Position numbers and translations under genes: made by a program
The notes under the pieces: generated by a model
Seen by the model: only the letters and a program-made list of their open reading frames with translations
The model's database searches: none
Told to the model about the DNA's origin: nothing
In this document: in pieces, positions 8,507-18,257 of the stretch
Position numbering within the stretch: the first letter of the stretch is position 1
Layout of the letters: each line of letters starts with the position of its first letter
NCBI GenBank assembly: GCA_905479945.1
Contig: CAJQOP010000090.1
Span: 30,057 to 94,056 of the forward strand
From: an uncultured Glaciecola sp.
GTDB lineage: Bacteria; Pseudomonadota; Gammaproteobacteria; Enterobacterales; Alteromonadaceae
Length of the DNA: 64,000 bases
Reading direction: 5' to 3'

Positions 8507-9403
8507 TTACTTAAAAAACACCGTTCGATTTCTACCTGAATTCTTTGCTTGGTATAGTGCTTCGTCGGCTCGTTGACAAATAGTTTCATAAGCTTGGGTA
8601 CCATCTGTAACACAGATGCCTATACTGACAGTAATCGAACCGTTAGCCACTCGTATTTTAGTTACAAGATCATGCACCCTCTTGGCGCATACATTAGCAC
8701 CTTCTGAATTTGTATCTGGCAGCATCAGTAAAAACTCTTCTCCACCAAAGCGAGAAATTAAATCAGATTGCCTACCAAATTCCGTCAAACATCGCCCAAA
8801 CTCCTTAAGCACTCGGTCACCTTCCAAATGACCATGATTATCATTAATTTTTTTGAAAAAATCGATATCAATCATGAGTACAGAAATTGAATGTTTGAAT
8901 CTCTGTGATTGTTCCAATAACAGTGGCGCTCGAATCGTCATTTCCCGTTTATTCATTAAGCCAGTCAAATCATCAGTAGATGATAAAGATTCTAAAACTT
9001 CAGCTTGGGCTTCTAGTTTTGTGCGTGCGTCAACTAATTCTTGATACAACTTGCTTCGATTAGTAGCATTAAAAATGCTCCAATATATTGTTTCATTAGA
9101 ATCCATATGCGCATTGACAATCACTGGTATTTTGACGCCTTCTCCGTCTAGCAAACTCAGCTGGATTTCTTCACATTTCTTGTTATGCATCAGCAATGGC
9201 ATTAAATAACTTTCGCAAAATATTTTTGATGGTCGATTAAAAATTTCGTCGATTGCCTTTCCAATTAGCTCATCCAAAGGCCATTTCAGCTCCTCTAAAA
9301 AATAACTATTAGCGTAGATTATTCTGCGTTGCTTATCAGTGACCAATGCACCGCATCGGAACATATCCAATGAATACTGCATTTTTTTGGGAGTATCATG
9401 CAT
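8507..9403 (-). CDS. PAS-GGDEF diguanylate cyclase, partner of RsbQ-like hydrolase
   Basis: A 298-residue cytoplasmic protein: PAS domain (about residues 10-115), a helical linker likely to form a coiled coil (118-142), and a GGDEF domain (143-298). The catalytic motif is GGEEF at 220-224, and an RxxD product-inhibition site (RQSD, 211-214) lies five residues before it, so it should make c-di-GMP and be feedback-inhibited. The start codon shares a base with the stop of the hydrolase gene (TAATG on the minus strand), implying coupled translation. The layout mirrors B. subtilis RsbP (PAS, coiled coil, output domain) with the phosphatase replaced by a cyclase. The PAS ligand is unknown. Confidence 0.93.
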   Translation of the reverse strand: MHDTPKKMQYSLDMFRCGALVTDKQRRIIYANSYFLEELKWPLDELIGKAIDEIFNRPSKIFCESYLMPLLMHNKKCEEIQLSLLDGEGVKIPVIVNAHMDSNETIYWSIFNATNRSKLYQELVDARTKLEAQAEVLESLSSTDDLTGLMNKREMTIRAPLLLEQSQRFKHSISVLMIDIDFFKKINDNHGHLEGDRVLKEFGRCLTEFGRQSDLISRFGGEEFLLMLPDTNSEGANVCAKRVHDLVTKIRVANGSITVSIGICVTDGTQAYETICQRADEALYQAKNSGRNRTVFFK

Positions 9404-10212
9404 TATAAGTTAACGAAACGTATTAATTCAGGCGCTATACTGTCAGGGTGTGTCATATGCAAGCAATGCCCCTTCGCTTTTACTATCTCTAATTCACAAT
9501 GAGCCATTTCGTTTTTCATAAACTCTCCGACGGCGACGGAAGCAAGAGCATCATCGTTACTTTGAAGTATTAATGTTGGGAGAGATGCTTCTTTCAAAAT
9601 ATGCCTATAATCAGAGAAGAAAGTTGCACGAGCAAAGGTTTTCGCAGCTACGGGATCAGTGGAGCAAAAGCTATCAGACAATTCAGTTACTAAACTTTCT
9701 GAATTTTCAGTTCCCATAACTAGTGGGGCCAAATAACTTGCCCAGCCAATATAATTTGTATCCATCAAGTTTAAAAGTTCTTCTAAGTCTTCTTTGTCAA
9801 ATCCGCCTAAATACTCAGGGGGAAAATTCAAAAAACAAGGTGATGGACAAATCATAACTAACTTAGAAAATATGATAGGTTTTTGAATAGATGCGAGCAA
9901 TCCAATTATACTGCTGACCGAATGGCCTACAAAGACAAGCTCTTTAAGTTCTAGGGCCTGACAAACGTCCAAAACGTCTTGAGCGTAACCATCAAGAGTG
10001 CTATACCGTTTTTTATCATATTGAGATACATCAGACTTTCCTGAGCCGACATAATCGAACAATACTATCTTAAAGTCTGAAGAAAGTTGCGGTATCATAA
10101 AACGCCACATATTTTGGTCGCAACCAAACCCGTGAGCTAAAAGTAATACTTTGCTTCCACTTCCGATTACTTGAACATTGTTTCTTTCTATTATTTCGGT
10201 TTTGAAAGACAT
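9403..10212 (-). CDS. rsbQ: RsbQ-like alpha/beta hydrolase, putative signal receptor
   Basis: A 269-residue alpha/beta hydrolase closely resembling Bacillus RsbQ and the wider KAI2/D14 receptor family. Shared segments include HGFGCDQNMW, LFDYVGSGKSD, YAQDVLDVC, FVGHSVS, ICPSPCFLNFPPEYLGGF and NYIGWA. The triad is visible as Ser98 (GHS), Asp220 or 221 (SNDD) and His249 (KGHC). There is no signal peptide, so it is cytoplasmic. In Bacillus RsbQ is needed for the PAS phosphatase RsbP to signal energy stress, probably by acting on a small hydrophobic molecule. Here it is first in a two-gene operon with a PAS-GGDEF protein, so the expected output is c-di-GMP. Confidence 0.9.
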   Translation of the reverse strand: MSFKTEIIERNNVQVIGSGSKVLLLAHGFGCDQNMWRFMIPQLSSDFKIVLFDYVGSGKSDVSQYDKKRYSTLDGYAQDVLDVCQALELKELVFVGHSVSSIIGLLASIQKPIIFSKLVMICPSPCFLNFPPEYLGGFDKEDLEELLNLMDTNYIGWASYLAPLVMGTENSESLVTELSDSFCSTDPVAAKTFARATFFSDYRHILKEASLPTLILQSNDDALASVAVGEFMKNEMAHCELEIVKAKGHCLHMTHPDSIAPELIRFVNL

Positions 10213-10506
10213 AAAATTTACCCGGAGTGTAGTTGAATGACGGATTCTATTATAGCTTGAGTTGGGTACTGCATTGAAGTGAAAAGCTCGCTACTAATGC
10301 CTAGATGCTATTAACATCTCGACTCTATGACGCTATATCTTAGATTAAGTCTAATGATCCATCGTAACAATACAAGCATTTTTGGAAGTGCACTTCAGTT
10401 TGCAAAGTTTCCAAGGCGAAACCCCAAATTAAGCTGTTATTCAGGTTGTAATTAAGTAAAAGTACCGATTAAAAGGCAAGGTCGATATGCTAGTACTAAG
10501 CATCGA

Positions 10507-11079
10507 ATGACACGTAGGCTCTTCAAGGGTAAACTAACTGCTCATTCATTCACTACTGATAATCGTAACGTGTCCTCGCTAAAATACTTATCTTCCTACG
10601 CGCCTAGCTTGCAACAACAAATTGCAAAGTTACTCGAGCAAGATCGCCTAACAGTATATTTACTGCAAAAATATCCGACGGTGAATAAGGTATCAAATGA
10701 CACAGGACTGCGTGATTATGTAATGGCACTGAAAAATCAATATCTTAAAAAGTCACAACCGCTGAGTAAGATAATATTCGACAAGAAAATTCATGTGGTC
10801 AATAACGCTCTTGGTTTACATAGCTTTGTTTCAAGAGTGCAAGGTGGCAAACTCAAGAGTAAAAATGAAATTCGTATCAGTACCTTATTCAAGAATGCGC
10901 CGCTTGAATTTCTCAATATGATAGTAGTGCATGAACTAGCGCATTTAAAAGAAAAAGACCATAACAAAGCATTTTACCAACTTTGCCAGCATATGCTTCC
11001 GGATTATCATCAAATAGAGTTTGATGTGAGGGTTTATTTGACTCATTTGGAAGAAAAAGGCGAAGTTTATAAAAGTTGA
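10507..11079 (+). CDS. ygjP: YgjP-like metallopeptidase family protein
   Basis: Homologue of E. coli YgjP (DUF45, M48-like zinc-binding fold). The segments KIHVVNNALGLHSFVSRVQGGKLK and VVHELAHLKEKDHNKAFYQLC are nearly those of the E. coli protein; HELAH plus the downstream H form the presumed metal site. Substrate unknown. The annotated ATG gives 190 residues with a basic N-terminal extension and has no Shine-Dalgarno; an in-frame GTG at 10570 would give 169 residues, close to the E. coli length of about 167, so the true start may be there. Confidence 0.85.
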   Translation: MTRRLFKGKLTAHSFTTDNRNVSSLKYLSSYAPSLQQQIAKLLEQDRLTVYLLQKYPTVNKVSNDTGLRDYVMALKNQYLKKSQPLSKIIFDKKIHVVNNALGLHSFVSRVQGGKLKSKNEIRISTLFKNAPLEFLNMIVVHELAHLKEKDHNKAFYQLCQHMLPDYHQIEFDVRVYLTHLEEKGEVYKS

Positions 11080-11117
11080 TCGTATGAACAATAACAAGAC
11101 ACCCCTTTGAGGCAATT

Positions 11118-11483
11118 ATGAATTATCAATTTATACGGGATCTACAAGGCAGTCCAGTTGCGCAATTTGATATGGGTAGCGAGGCGTTTACCCTTTGGTT
11201 TTCTGAAGAACTAGGCAGTGATCAAAGCAAAATTGCAGCAATACTAACGGCAATCGAGCAAGTTCAAACTGAACAAATTAAAGAGTTTGTGCTTGAAGGT
11301 ATGGATATTAATTTATCACTCGATCGTTATGAGGTGGAAGTAAGGTCAAAAATGTTAGATATAGATGCGCCAGATGAATTACCGGAAGGAGCCGAGCTTT
11401 ACGATCAGGAATCTATAGCGGGCTGTGGGCTAGAAGATTTTGTTCGAGTATTGAATTCTTGGAAAGATTTTGTTGCTAAATAG
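11118..11483 (+). CDS. yacL: YacL (UPF0231) family protein
   Basis: A 121-residue acidic protein matching E. coli YacL along its length: it begins MNYQFIRDLQG (MDYEFLRDITG in E. coli) and has LYDQESIAGCGLEDFVRVLNSW near the end (YYDEESLSLCGVEDFLQVV in E. coli). Function is unknown. TGAGGC lies 8 bases before the ATG. It follows ygjP by 38 bases and may be co-transcribed with it and the pseudouridine synthase. Confidence 0.85.
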   Translation: MNYQFIRDLQGSPVAQFDMGSEAFTLWFSEELGSDQSKIAAILTAIEQVQTEQIKEFVLEGMDINLSLDRYEVEVRSKMLDIDAPDELPEGAELYDQESIAGCGLEDFVRVLNSWKDFVAK

Positions 11484-11537
11484 TTCATTGATAGTGAAAT
11501 ATCACATGGCCAACTTCTGCACGCTGAGTGTTTGCTT

Positions 11538-12224
11538 ATGAGTTCTCTTAATAAGCACCTTGTCGTTGACAACTTTGTTGCCCCTGAATGTTTTCAAGAT
11601 ATTGAAATTTTGCTGCACGACGAGCATTTTTTATTGATAAATAAACCCAGTGGTTTGTTGTCCCTCTCGGGTAAAAACCCTTTGAACAGCGACTCAGTGC
11701 ATAGGCGCCTAATTCATGATTTTCCAACGGCTAGGATGGTACATCGTTTAGATTTTGGTACTTCTGGCATAATGCTTATTGCCTTAAATAAACAAGCTAA
11801 TACTAATTTAACTAAACAATTCCAGTTGCGTACTGTTTTGAAAACCTATGTGAGCCTATTGGGCGGGCATTTGATTGACGATAGTGGCGAGATTAATGCA
11901 CCCATTGCTAAGGACCCAGAGCTGTTCCCAAGATTGAAAATTTGTTATCAACATGGCAAACAAGCAAGAACTGAGTATCAGGTGATCGAGCGACTGCAGG
12001 ACCCTGAATCAACTAGAATAAGATATTCCCCACAAACTGGCAGGACTCATCAATTGCGCATCCATAGCCAATATGCAGGGCACCCTATTCTGGGATGTGA
12101 TTTGTATGGCACACCGCAGAGTCATAAAGCCGCTGGTCGACTTATGTTACACGCTGAAACATTGGAATTTGACCATCCTGCTTCTGGCGAGAGAATAAAG
12201 GGTCAATGTTCTTCTCCTTTTTAG
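11538..12224 (+). CDS. rluA: RluA-family RNA pseudouridine synthase
   Basis: A 228-residue synthase without an S4 domain. Motif II HRLDFGTSG carries the catalytic Asp and PQTGRTHQLRIH is the conserved motif III; KPSGLLSLSG and CYQHGKQARTEY also follow E. coli RluA, which modifies 23S rRNA U746 and tRNA U32. The target here is inferred; a paralogue with another target cannot be excluded. The first ATG at 11538 is used; a TTG two codons upstream is possible. Convergent with mgtE, with 26 bases between the stop codons. Confidence 0.82.
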   Translation: MSSLNKHLVVDNFVAPECFQDIEILLHDEHFLLINKPSGLLSLSGKNPLNSDSVHRRLIHDFPTARMVHRLDFGTSGIMLIALNKQANTNLTKQFQLRTVLKTYVSLLGGHLIDDSGEINAPIAKDPELFPRLKICYQHGKQARTEYQVIERLQDPESTRIRYSPQTGRTHQLRIHSQYAGHPILGCDLYGTPQSHKAAGRLMLHAETLEFDHPASGERIKGQCSSPF

Positions 12225-12250
12225 GCCGATTACAATCAGGTTATTTTAAA

Positions 12251-13591
12251 TCATACTAATAACAGCGTGCCTAAACCTAGAAACGCAACAAAGCCAACGA
12301 CGTCGGTTACTGTAGTAAGAATAACTGAACCTGATAACGCGGGATCAATTTTCAATTTATCTAGTATAATTGGTATGAACACACCCGCGATAGCTGCAGC
12401 GACGATATTCAAGAAGATCGCGATTGCTATAACCACGCCTAGCAGCGGGTCGCTGAACCAAGCAAAGGCTACTATGCCAATAACGATGGCCCAAATGACA
12501 CCATTCAAGCCGCCTACCTTAACTTCTTTAGCTAACAGTATTCTCATGTTGGCTGGCGTTACTTGTTTGAGCGCCAAGCCACGAATAATCAGAGTCAATG
12601 TCTGACTGCCGGCAATGCCGCCCATACTAGCAACCACTGGCATGAGCACTGCTAAGGCAACGACCTGCTGCAAAGTAGCTTCAAACATACTAATGAATGC
12701 ACTTGCTAAAAAAGCGGTCAGCAAATTAATACCTAGCCAAATTGCGCGACCTTTTGCACTTTTGCGCACGGGAGCAAATAAATCTTCATTCTCATCCATA
12801 CCAGCGCTCGCCATGAGTTGACGTTCGTAATATTCTTGGTTTAGCTCAGATGCGGTTGTTACGTCAATTCTGCCAATCAGTTTCCGATTTTCATCAACAA
12901 CTGGCAGCGCGCCATAATTAGAAAAAAGCACTTCTTTGGCTGCTATTTGCCCTTCATCTATTGCATTTATGACAGTGAAATCTTCAAGTGCGATATCGAC
13001 AAGCGGAATGTGCTCTGCCAATGCGTAAAGTTTTGCAATCGGCACCGCTTCTGAAAAGTGCCCAGAGCGATTGATTAAGAATATGGTGTCGGTGTGGCGC
13101 GGCATTTCTCTGCGAATTAAGCGGATGCCATCACGCACTCTGGCATTGTGTGGTAATACCAAAATGTCGTGCGTGATCCAGTGTCCAACTTGATCTTCAG
13201 GATACTGATTGGCGTCAGTAAAGTACTTTCTCTGAATCCGGTCCATTGCTGAATAGGCGCGATCTACTAGAGCCTCAGGAAGAGAATCTGCAAGTTCAAG
13301 CAAATTCTCAGCATCTATATCGACAAACAGTTTGTCCCACTTTGTCGCTTCAGTTGCGCTAATTAAAACTTCGCGCGCATCACCGCGCATTTCAATCAAA
13401 ACATCGAGCTTTTTGTGATCAGGAATGGTTTGCCAAAGACTCAGTCTTTCTTCAATAGGAAGTGATTCAAGCAGCAATGCCATTTCGTCTTCATCTGCTT
13501 GAGCGATGATTTCGGAAACACCAATCCCAGTATCATTCAATTCCGAATGACTAATAACTTCTTCAATTAAATCGGGTAATGGATCAGACAT
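12251..13591 (-). CDS. mgtE: Magnesium transporter MgtE
   Basis: A 446-residue MgtE channel. The N-terminal cytoplasmic superhelical domain (about residues 20-135) is followed by paired CBS domains (about 140-260) that sense cytosolic Mg2+, then five hydrophobic segments forming the pore. MPVVASMGGIAGSQT and DPALSGSVILTTVTDVVGF carry the conserved pore residues, including the Asp of the selectivity site. No Mg2+ riboswitch was recognised in the 196 bases upstream. Confidence 0.95.
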   Translation of the reverse strand: MSDPLPDLIEEVISHSELNDTGIGVSEIIAQADEDEMALLLESLPIEERLSLWQTIPDHKKLDVLIEMRGDAREVLISATEATKWDKLFVDIDAENLLELADSLPEALVDRAYSAMDRIQRKYFTDANQYPEDQVGHWITHDILVLPHNARVRDGIRLIRREMPRHTDTIFLINRSGHFSEAVPIAKLYALAEHIPLVDIALEDFTVINAIDEGQIAAKEVLFSNYGALPVVDENRKLIGRIDVTTASELNQEYYERQLMASAGMDENEDLFAPVRKSAKGRAIWLGINLLTAFLASAFISMFEATLQQVVALAVLMPVVASMGGIAGSQTLTLIIRGLALKQVTPANMRILLAKEVKVGGLNGVIWAIVIGIVAFAWFSDPLLGVVIAIAIFLNIVAAAIAGVFIPIILDKLKIDPALSGSVILTTVTDVVGFVAFLGLGTLLLV

Positions 13592-13688
13592 GAAAGACAG
13601 CCTTCATTGAGCTTTGCAATGCGCGTAGATTCACACCAAATTCTTAAAACTGCAACGAAAAAGTTGATCAAATTACTTCAATGTATAT

Positions 13689-13725
13689 AAAAAAACGCCA
13701 ATTTCATTCTCATAAAATTGACGTT
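13689..13725 (-). terminator. Rho-independent terminator of gor
   Basis: On the minus strand AACGTCAATTT and AAATTGGCGTT form an 11-pair stem (one G-U pair) with a 10-base loop, followed by a run of T. It lies 60 bases after the gor stop codon and ahead of mgtE. Confidence 0.85.
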
Positions 13726-13787
13726 TGTCATGTGAAACCAGTTATTTTTAGAACATAGATTTTAAAATATAGCTTTTAAAATATAGC

Positions 13788-15167
13788 TTATGAGAGAGTT
13801 ACAAACTCTTCACCGCTGGTTGGGTGAATAGCAACACAAGCATCAAAATCAGCTTTTGTCGCGCCCATCTTTATAGCCACACCAAAACCTTGGAGTATTT
13901 CGTCCATACCAAATCCAATACCGTGCATGCCAACCACTTTCTCATCGGCACCGGCGCAAACTAGCTTCATCTTAGTCGCTTGTCTATGTGAGGTGACCGC
14001 TGTATACATAGCGGCAAAGCTAGAGTTATAAACCGTTATATTTGACTCACCATATTTTTCGACAGCTTCTTTTTCCGTTAAGCCCATAGTGCCAATCGCT
14101 GGGTGACTGAAAACAACTGTGGGTATAAGGTCATAATCCATATGTGCATCGGTTTTGTTGTTAAACAATCTTTCGCTGAGCAATCTACCTGCCTTAACAG
14201 CTACGGGCGTTAAATCTACTTTGCCAATGTTGTCACCAACAGCATAAATACCGTTTGCAGTAGTATTTTGATATTTATCTACTTTTACATAGCCGCGCTG
14301 ATCAAGCTCAACGTCGGTATTTTCGATATTAATTTTATCGTTAGCTGGCTCACGCCCAATAGCCCAAATCAATGCGTCGCAAATAATATGCGAATCGGTA
14401 CTTAAATCGACTTTCAGTGAGCCATCAGCTTGTTTTTCAATTGATGTTACTTCTGTATGTGGATGAAGTTTAGGTCCATCTTCTGCCATAATCTCAACCA
14501 ATGTATCAGACAACATATCGTCGAAGTTTCGCAGCGGCTTCTCGCGACGAACCAATACATGAGTTTGGGAACCCAATGAATGCATTACGCCGGCTAATTC
14601 AACAGCAATATATCCAGCACCAACTACAACCACTCTTTTGGGTTGCTCAGCAACATCAAAAAATTCATCTGAATTAATACCTAATTCGGCACCTGGGACT
14701 GGTGGTTTGATTGGGCGTCCACCAGTAGCGATAGTAATGTGATCGGCAGTGTAAATTTCACCATCGACATCGATTGTATTATTGTCAATAAATTTGGCAA
14801 AACCTTTAATCAGCTCAACACCATTGTTACCTAATAAGCGGTCGTAGGATTGGTGAATACGATCAATATATGCTGTGCGACTTTCAACTAACTTGGCCCA
14901 ACTGAAGTTGTTTACAGTAACGTCAAAACCATAGTCAGGACCGTACTTGTGAATAGCCTCGGCAACTTGAGCACCAAACCACATCGCTTTTTTCGGCACG
15001 CAGCCAACATTCACGCACGTACCACCAATATCTTTAGCTTCTATTATGGCTGCTTTCTTACCGTATCTTGATGCGCGATTCGCCGATGCAATGCCGCCGC
15101 TGCCGCCGCCGATGCATATATAATCGAAATGTTTTTTAACTTGTGTGCTATTGGTACTTGAGTTCAT
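13788..15167 (-). CDS. gor: Glutathione-disulfide reductase
   Basis: FAD-dependent disulfide reductase of 459 residues that regenerates glutathione with NADPH. The FAD-binding GGGSGG is at residues 20-25, and the redox pair Cys51/Cys56 lies in [13 protein letters not shown]. The NAD(P)-binding [11 protein letters not shown] is followed by [11 protein letters not shown], whose arginines suit NADPH. The C-terminal [11 protein letters not shown] carries the His-Glu acid/base pair contributed to the partner subunit. Length and motifs match E. coli Gor. It has its own terminator downstream and is divergent from prlC. Confidence 0.94.
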   Translation of the reverse strand: MNSSTNSTQVKKHFDYICIGGGSGGIASANRASRYGKKAAIIEAKDIGGTCVNVGCVPKKAMWFGAQVAEAIHKYGPDYGFDVTVNNFSWAKLVESRTAYIDRIHQSYDRLLGNNGVELIKGFAKFIDNNTIDVDGEIYTADHITIATGGRPIKPPVPGAELGINSDEFFDVAEQPKRVVVVGAGYIAVELAGVMHSLGSQTHVLVRREKPLRNFDDMLSDTLVEIMAEDGPKLHPHTEVTSIEKQADGSLKVDLSTDSHIICDALIWAIGREPANDKINIENTDVELDQRGYVKVDKYQNTTANGIYAVGDNIGKVDLTPVAVKAGRLLSERLFNNKTDAHMDYDLIPTVVFSHPAIGTMGLTEKEAVEKYGESNITVYNSSFAAMYTAVTSHRQATKMKLVCAGADEKVVGMHGIGFGMDEILQGFGVAIKMGATKADFDACVAIHPTSGEEFVTLS

Positions 15168-15306
15168 ATTCTTCCTAAAAGGGTCGATGCAATAAGTTTC
15201 ATGTGTTATTTATGCTTACTAGACCGCAATTATCAATCATTCCTTCAAAAAAAGATAATTTATCATTGTGATCTTATACATCATGCCCAATTATAAATGT
15301 ATTAAA

Positions 15307-15326
15307 AGCTAACTTGTTGGTTAGCT
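15307..15326. promoter_or_regulatory. Inverted repeat in the prlC leader
   Basis: AGCTAAC and GTTAGCT (7 bases each) flank TTGTTG, 25 bases before the prlC start codon, between prlC and divergent gor. It could be an mRNA hairpin or an operator; no factor is recognised. Confidence 0.3.
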
Positions 15327-15350
15327 AAACTGAATTATAAAGAGACTTTT

Positions 15351-17381
15351 ATGCATCCAATAGAAAACGTGAGTGGCCTTCCTCTTTTCTCACAAATACA
15401 AACACAGCATATTGTGCCCGCAATCGAAAAAGCTATAGAGCAATGTAAAACTGCAATTAATGATGTTGTTGCTAGTGGCAGTGCGAGCTATGCAGAAGTT
15501 GTTGAACGAGTCGAAAATAGTGATGATGCCTTAAGTAAAATGTGGTCGCCAATTGGACACATGAATTCGGTCGTAAGCAGTGATGAGTTGCGAGAAGCGC
15601 ACGACGCTTGTTTACCACTACTGTCTGAATATGGCACTTGGGTGGGGCAGCATCAAGGTTTGTTCGCATTGTATAAAGAACTTAGAAATAGCGCCGAGTT
15701 TACTTCGTTAAATGAAGCACAGAAAAAGGTAGTATCCAACGCAATTCGTGATTTCACATTGTCAGGTGTTGGTTTAGAAGATGATAAGAAACAGCGTTAT
15801 GCGGAAATCAAAAGTCGACTTTCAGATTTATCTTCTAGCTTCGGTAATAACGTAATGGATGCCACTATGGCATGGTCGAAGCACGTTACTGACGAATCAA
15901 AATTAGCTGGTTTACCAGAGTCTGCTAAAGCAGCATCGGCGCAAGCAGCTCGAAATAAAGAATTAGACGGCTGGCTGTTCACACTCGACATTCCAAGTTA
16001 TCTTCCGGTAATGATGTATGCCGACAACGCAGAGTTACGTGAAGAAGTATATCGAGCTTACTGCACTAAAGCGTCAGATTTAGGGCCGAATGCTGGGGAA
16101 TTTGATAACGCCGGATATATTGATGAGATGCTTGTTTTGAAACAAGAGCTGGCCGTGTTATTAGGTTTTACGTCTTATGCTGAGTTGTCATTGGCCACGA
16201 AAATGGCCCAGTCTACTGATCAAGTCACCAATTTTTTGAGAGATTTAGCCAAACGCTCTAAACCGCAAGCACAGGCTGAGCTTCAAGAAATTGTCGATTT
16301 TGCAACGCAGCAGTATAGTCAAACTACTCTCAGCGCTTGGGACTACACATATTATGGTGAGAAACTTAAGCAGCAAAAATACGCCATATCAGATGAAGAG
16401 TTACGCCCATATTTTCCTGAACAAAAAGTGGTCAAGGGATTGTTTGAGGTAATGTCTCGCCTTTATGGCTTGCGCATCGAGCAGCAGGGTGAGGTTGATG
16501 TGTGGCACAAAGATGTGTCGTTTTACACGATATTCGATGCTGACAATACCCAAAGAGGGTCATTTTATTTAGATTTATATGCTCGCGAGAAAAAGCGCGG
16601 CGGGGCATGGATGGACGAATGTAGAGTAAGACGCGTGTTAGAAAATGGTGAGCTGCAACTTCCCACAGCGTATTTAACCTGTAACTTTAATGGTCCAGTA
16701 GATGGCAAACCGGCTTTGTTCACGCACGATGAAGTGGTTACCTTATTCCATGAGTTCGGTCATGGCATCCATCATATGCTAACGAAAATTGAAGCCGCTG
16801 GTGTATCAGGTATTAACGGTGTGGCATGGGACGCAGTTGAATTACCGAGTCAATTTCTTGAAAATTGGTGTTGGCAGCCTGAAGCACTGAGTTTTATTTC
16901 CGGCCATTTTGAAACAGGCGAAACATTACCCAACGAACTACTTGAAAAGATGCTAGCAGCCAGAAACTATCAATCGGCTATGCAAATGGTCCGACAATTG
17001 GAATTTAGCTTGTTTGACTTTACTTTGCATCAACAGACTAGGGCTGAAACATCTGTACAACAAATACTTGATGATGTGCGTAGTGAAGTTTCCGTACTTA
17101 TTCCGCCCACGTTTAATAAGTTTCAAAATAGTTTTGGGCACATCTTTGCTGGTGGTTACGCAGCTGGTTACTACAGCTACAAATGGGCTGAAGTGCTTTC
17201 TTCAGATGCCTTTGGACGTTTTGAAGAAGAAGGTATTTTTAATCGCGATACAGGTAGAGACTTCTTAACTAATATATTGGAAATGGGTGGTAGTAAAGAA
17301 CCGATGGATTTATTTGTGGCATTCAGAGGCCGTGAACCACAAGTTGATGCTTTACTGCGCCATTCAGGCATTGCTGCGTGA
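15351..17381 (+). CDS. prlC: Oligopeptidase A
   Basis: Zinc metallopeptidase of the M3 family, 676 residues, without a signal peptide, so cytosolic. The zinc site HEFGHGIHHM lies near residue 467, with a third ligand Glu in the downstream ELPSQFLENW segment. Family members degrade short peptides, including cleaved signal peptides. AAAGAGA lies 7 bases before the ATG. The stop codon overlaps a GTG start of the next gene. Confidence 0.94.
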   Translation: MHPIENVSGLPLFSQIQTQHIVPAIEKAIEQCKTAINDVVASGSASYAEVVERVENSDDALSKMWSPIGHMNSVVSSDELREAHDACLPLLSEYGTWVGQHQGLFALYKELRNSAEFTSLNEAQKKVVSNAIRDFTLSGVGLEDDKKQRYAEIKSRLSDLSSSFGNNVMDATMAWSKHVTDESKLAGLPESAKAASAQAARNKELDGWLFTLDIPSYLPVMMYADNAELREEVYRAYCTKASDLGPNAGEFDNAGYIDEMLVLKQELAVLLGFTSYAELSLATKMAQSTDQVTNFLRDLAKRSKPQAQAELQEIVDFATQQYSQTTLSAWDYTYYGEKLKQQKYAISDEELRPYFPEQKVVKGLFEVMSRLYGLRIEQQGEVDVWHKDVSFYTIFDADNTQRGSFYLDLYAREKKRGGAWMDECRVRRVLENGELQLPTAYLTCNFNGPVDGKPALFTHDEVVTLFHEFGHGIHHMLTKIEAAGVSGINGVAWDAVELPSQFLENWCWQPEALSFISGHFETGETLPNELLEKMLAARNYQSAMQMVRQLEFSLFDFTLHQQTRAETSVQQILDDVRSEVSVLIPPTFNKFQNSFGHIFAGGYAAGYYSYKWAEVLSSDAFGRFEEEGIFNRDTGRDFLTNILEMGGSKEPMDLFVAFRGREPQVDALLRHSGIAA

Positions 17382-18106
17382 GTTCACTTAAGGCAATGGA
17401 CTGCAATGTTAGAGCAGAGACATTTGCAAGCCTCTATGATCGCGTATGCAAGCGTAAAGGCAGCGAAGCTATGGTGCTCGAATTGCTTGCACAACCAGCC
17501 TCCGCTGAAGAAATACTCGAAATCAGCGATGATCGTTTCCTCGCAGAATTTACCAAAAAGGTTTTTCAGTCAGGTTTCGTATGGCGCGTGGTACGTCTAA
17601 AATGGCCTAATTTTGAAGAGGCTTTTTTTGCTTTTGATATCGATAAAGTACTCTTAATGCCAGACGAAATGTTAGAGCAAAAGGCCTCTGATCCAGCGAT
17701 TATTCGCAACTATAATAAAGTAAAAACCATTCGCGAAAATGCCTTGATGATAGATGAGATTCGACGAAAGCACGGTAGCTTTGCTAAGTTTGTTAGCAAC
17801 TGGCCTAAAGATGACTTGGTAGGTCTATGGGACTTTCTCAAGAAGAACGGTGCACGCTTGGGTGGCAATACAGGCCCTTATACTCTGCGTACTTTGGGTA
17901 TTGATACCTTTCTATTAAGTCGTGACGTGGAAGCCTACTTTGTCGAACATGGCTTGATAAGCGGTTCAGCTCGTTCCAAACGAAGTTTAAGCACTATTCA
18001 AAGCACATTTTTTGAGTGGCAAAAAGAGAGTGGCTTGTCATTACAAGAATTAAGCCAGCTTGTTTCATTTAGCTGCGGCGATAACTATGTTGGTATGGTG
18101 CAGTAA
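17378..18106 (+). CDS. DNA-3-methyladenine glycosylase I (Tag)-like protein
   Basis: A 242-residue protein whose middle part follows Tag (QSGFVWRVVRLKWPNFEEAFFAFD, then IIRN..K...IRENA), suggesting a helix-hairpin-helix base-excision fold. The N-terminal Cys/His pair and C-terminal His/Cys pair that bind zinc in E. coli Tag are not apparent, and there is a different C-terminal extension with KRSLSTIQ. It may therefore recognise another lesion or be structurally divergent. A GTG at 17378 overlaps the prlC stop (GTGA); an ATG at 17396 is the alternative start. Confidence 0.7.
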   Translation: MSSLKAMDCNVRAETFASLYDRVCKRKGSEAMVLELLAQPASAEEILEISDDRFLAEFTKKVFQSGFVWRVVRLKWPNFEEAFFAFDIDKVLLMPDEMLEQKASDPAIIRNYNKVKTIRENALMIDEIRRKHGSFAKFVSNWPKDDLVGLWDFLKKNGARLGGNTGPYTLRTLGIDTFLLSRDVEAYFVEHGLISGSARSKRSLSTIQSTFFEWQKESGLSLQELSQLVSFSCGDNYVGMVQ

Positions 18107-18257
18107 ATAGTCAGTAAAAGCGCGCGTAAAGATGGGAGGCTATTTTCATTGTCTAAGTTCTGTTTGCTTGATGTATTTGTTCCATTTTTTAGCTACACTT
18201 ACTGCATTAGATAAAGACTAATTTTTTGTTAAAATACCCAATAAAGAAACTATAAGA

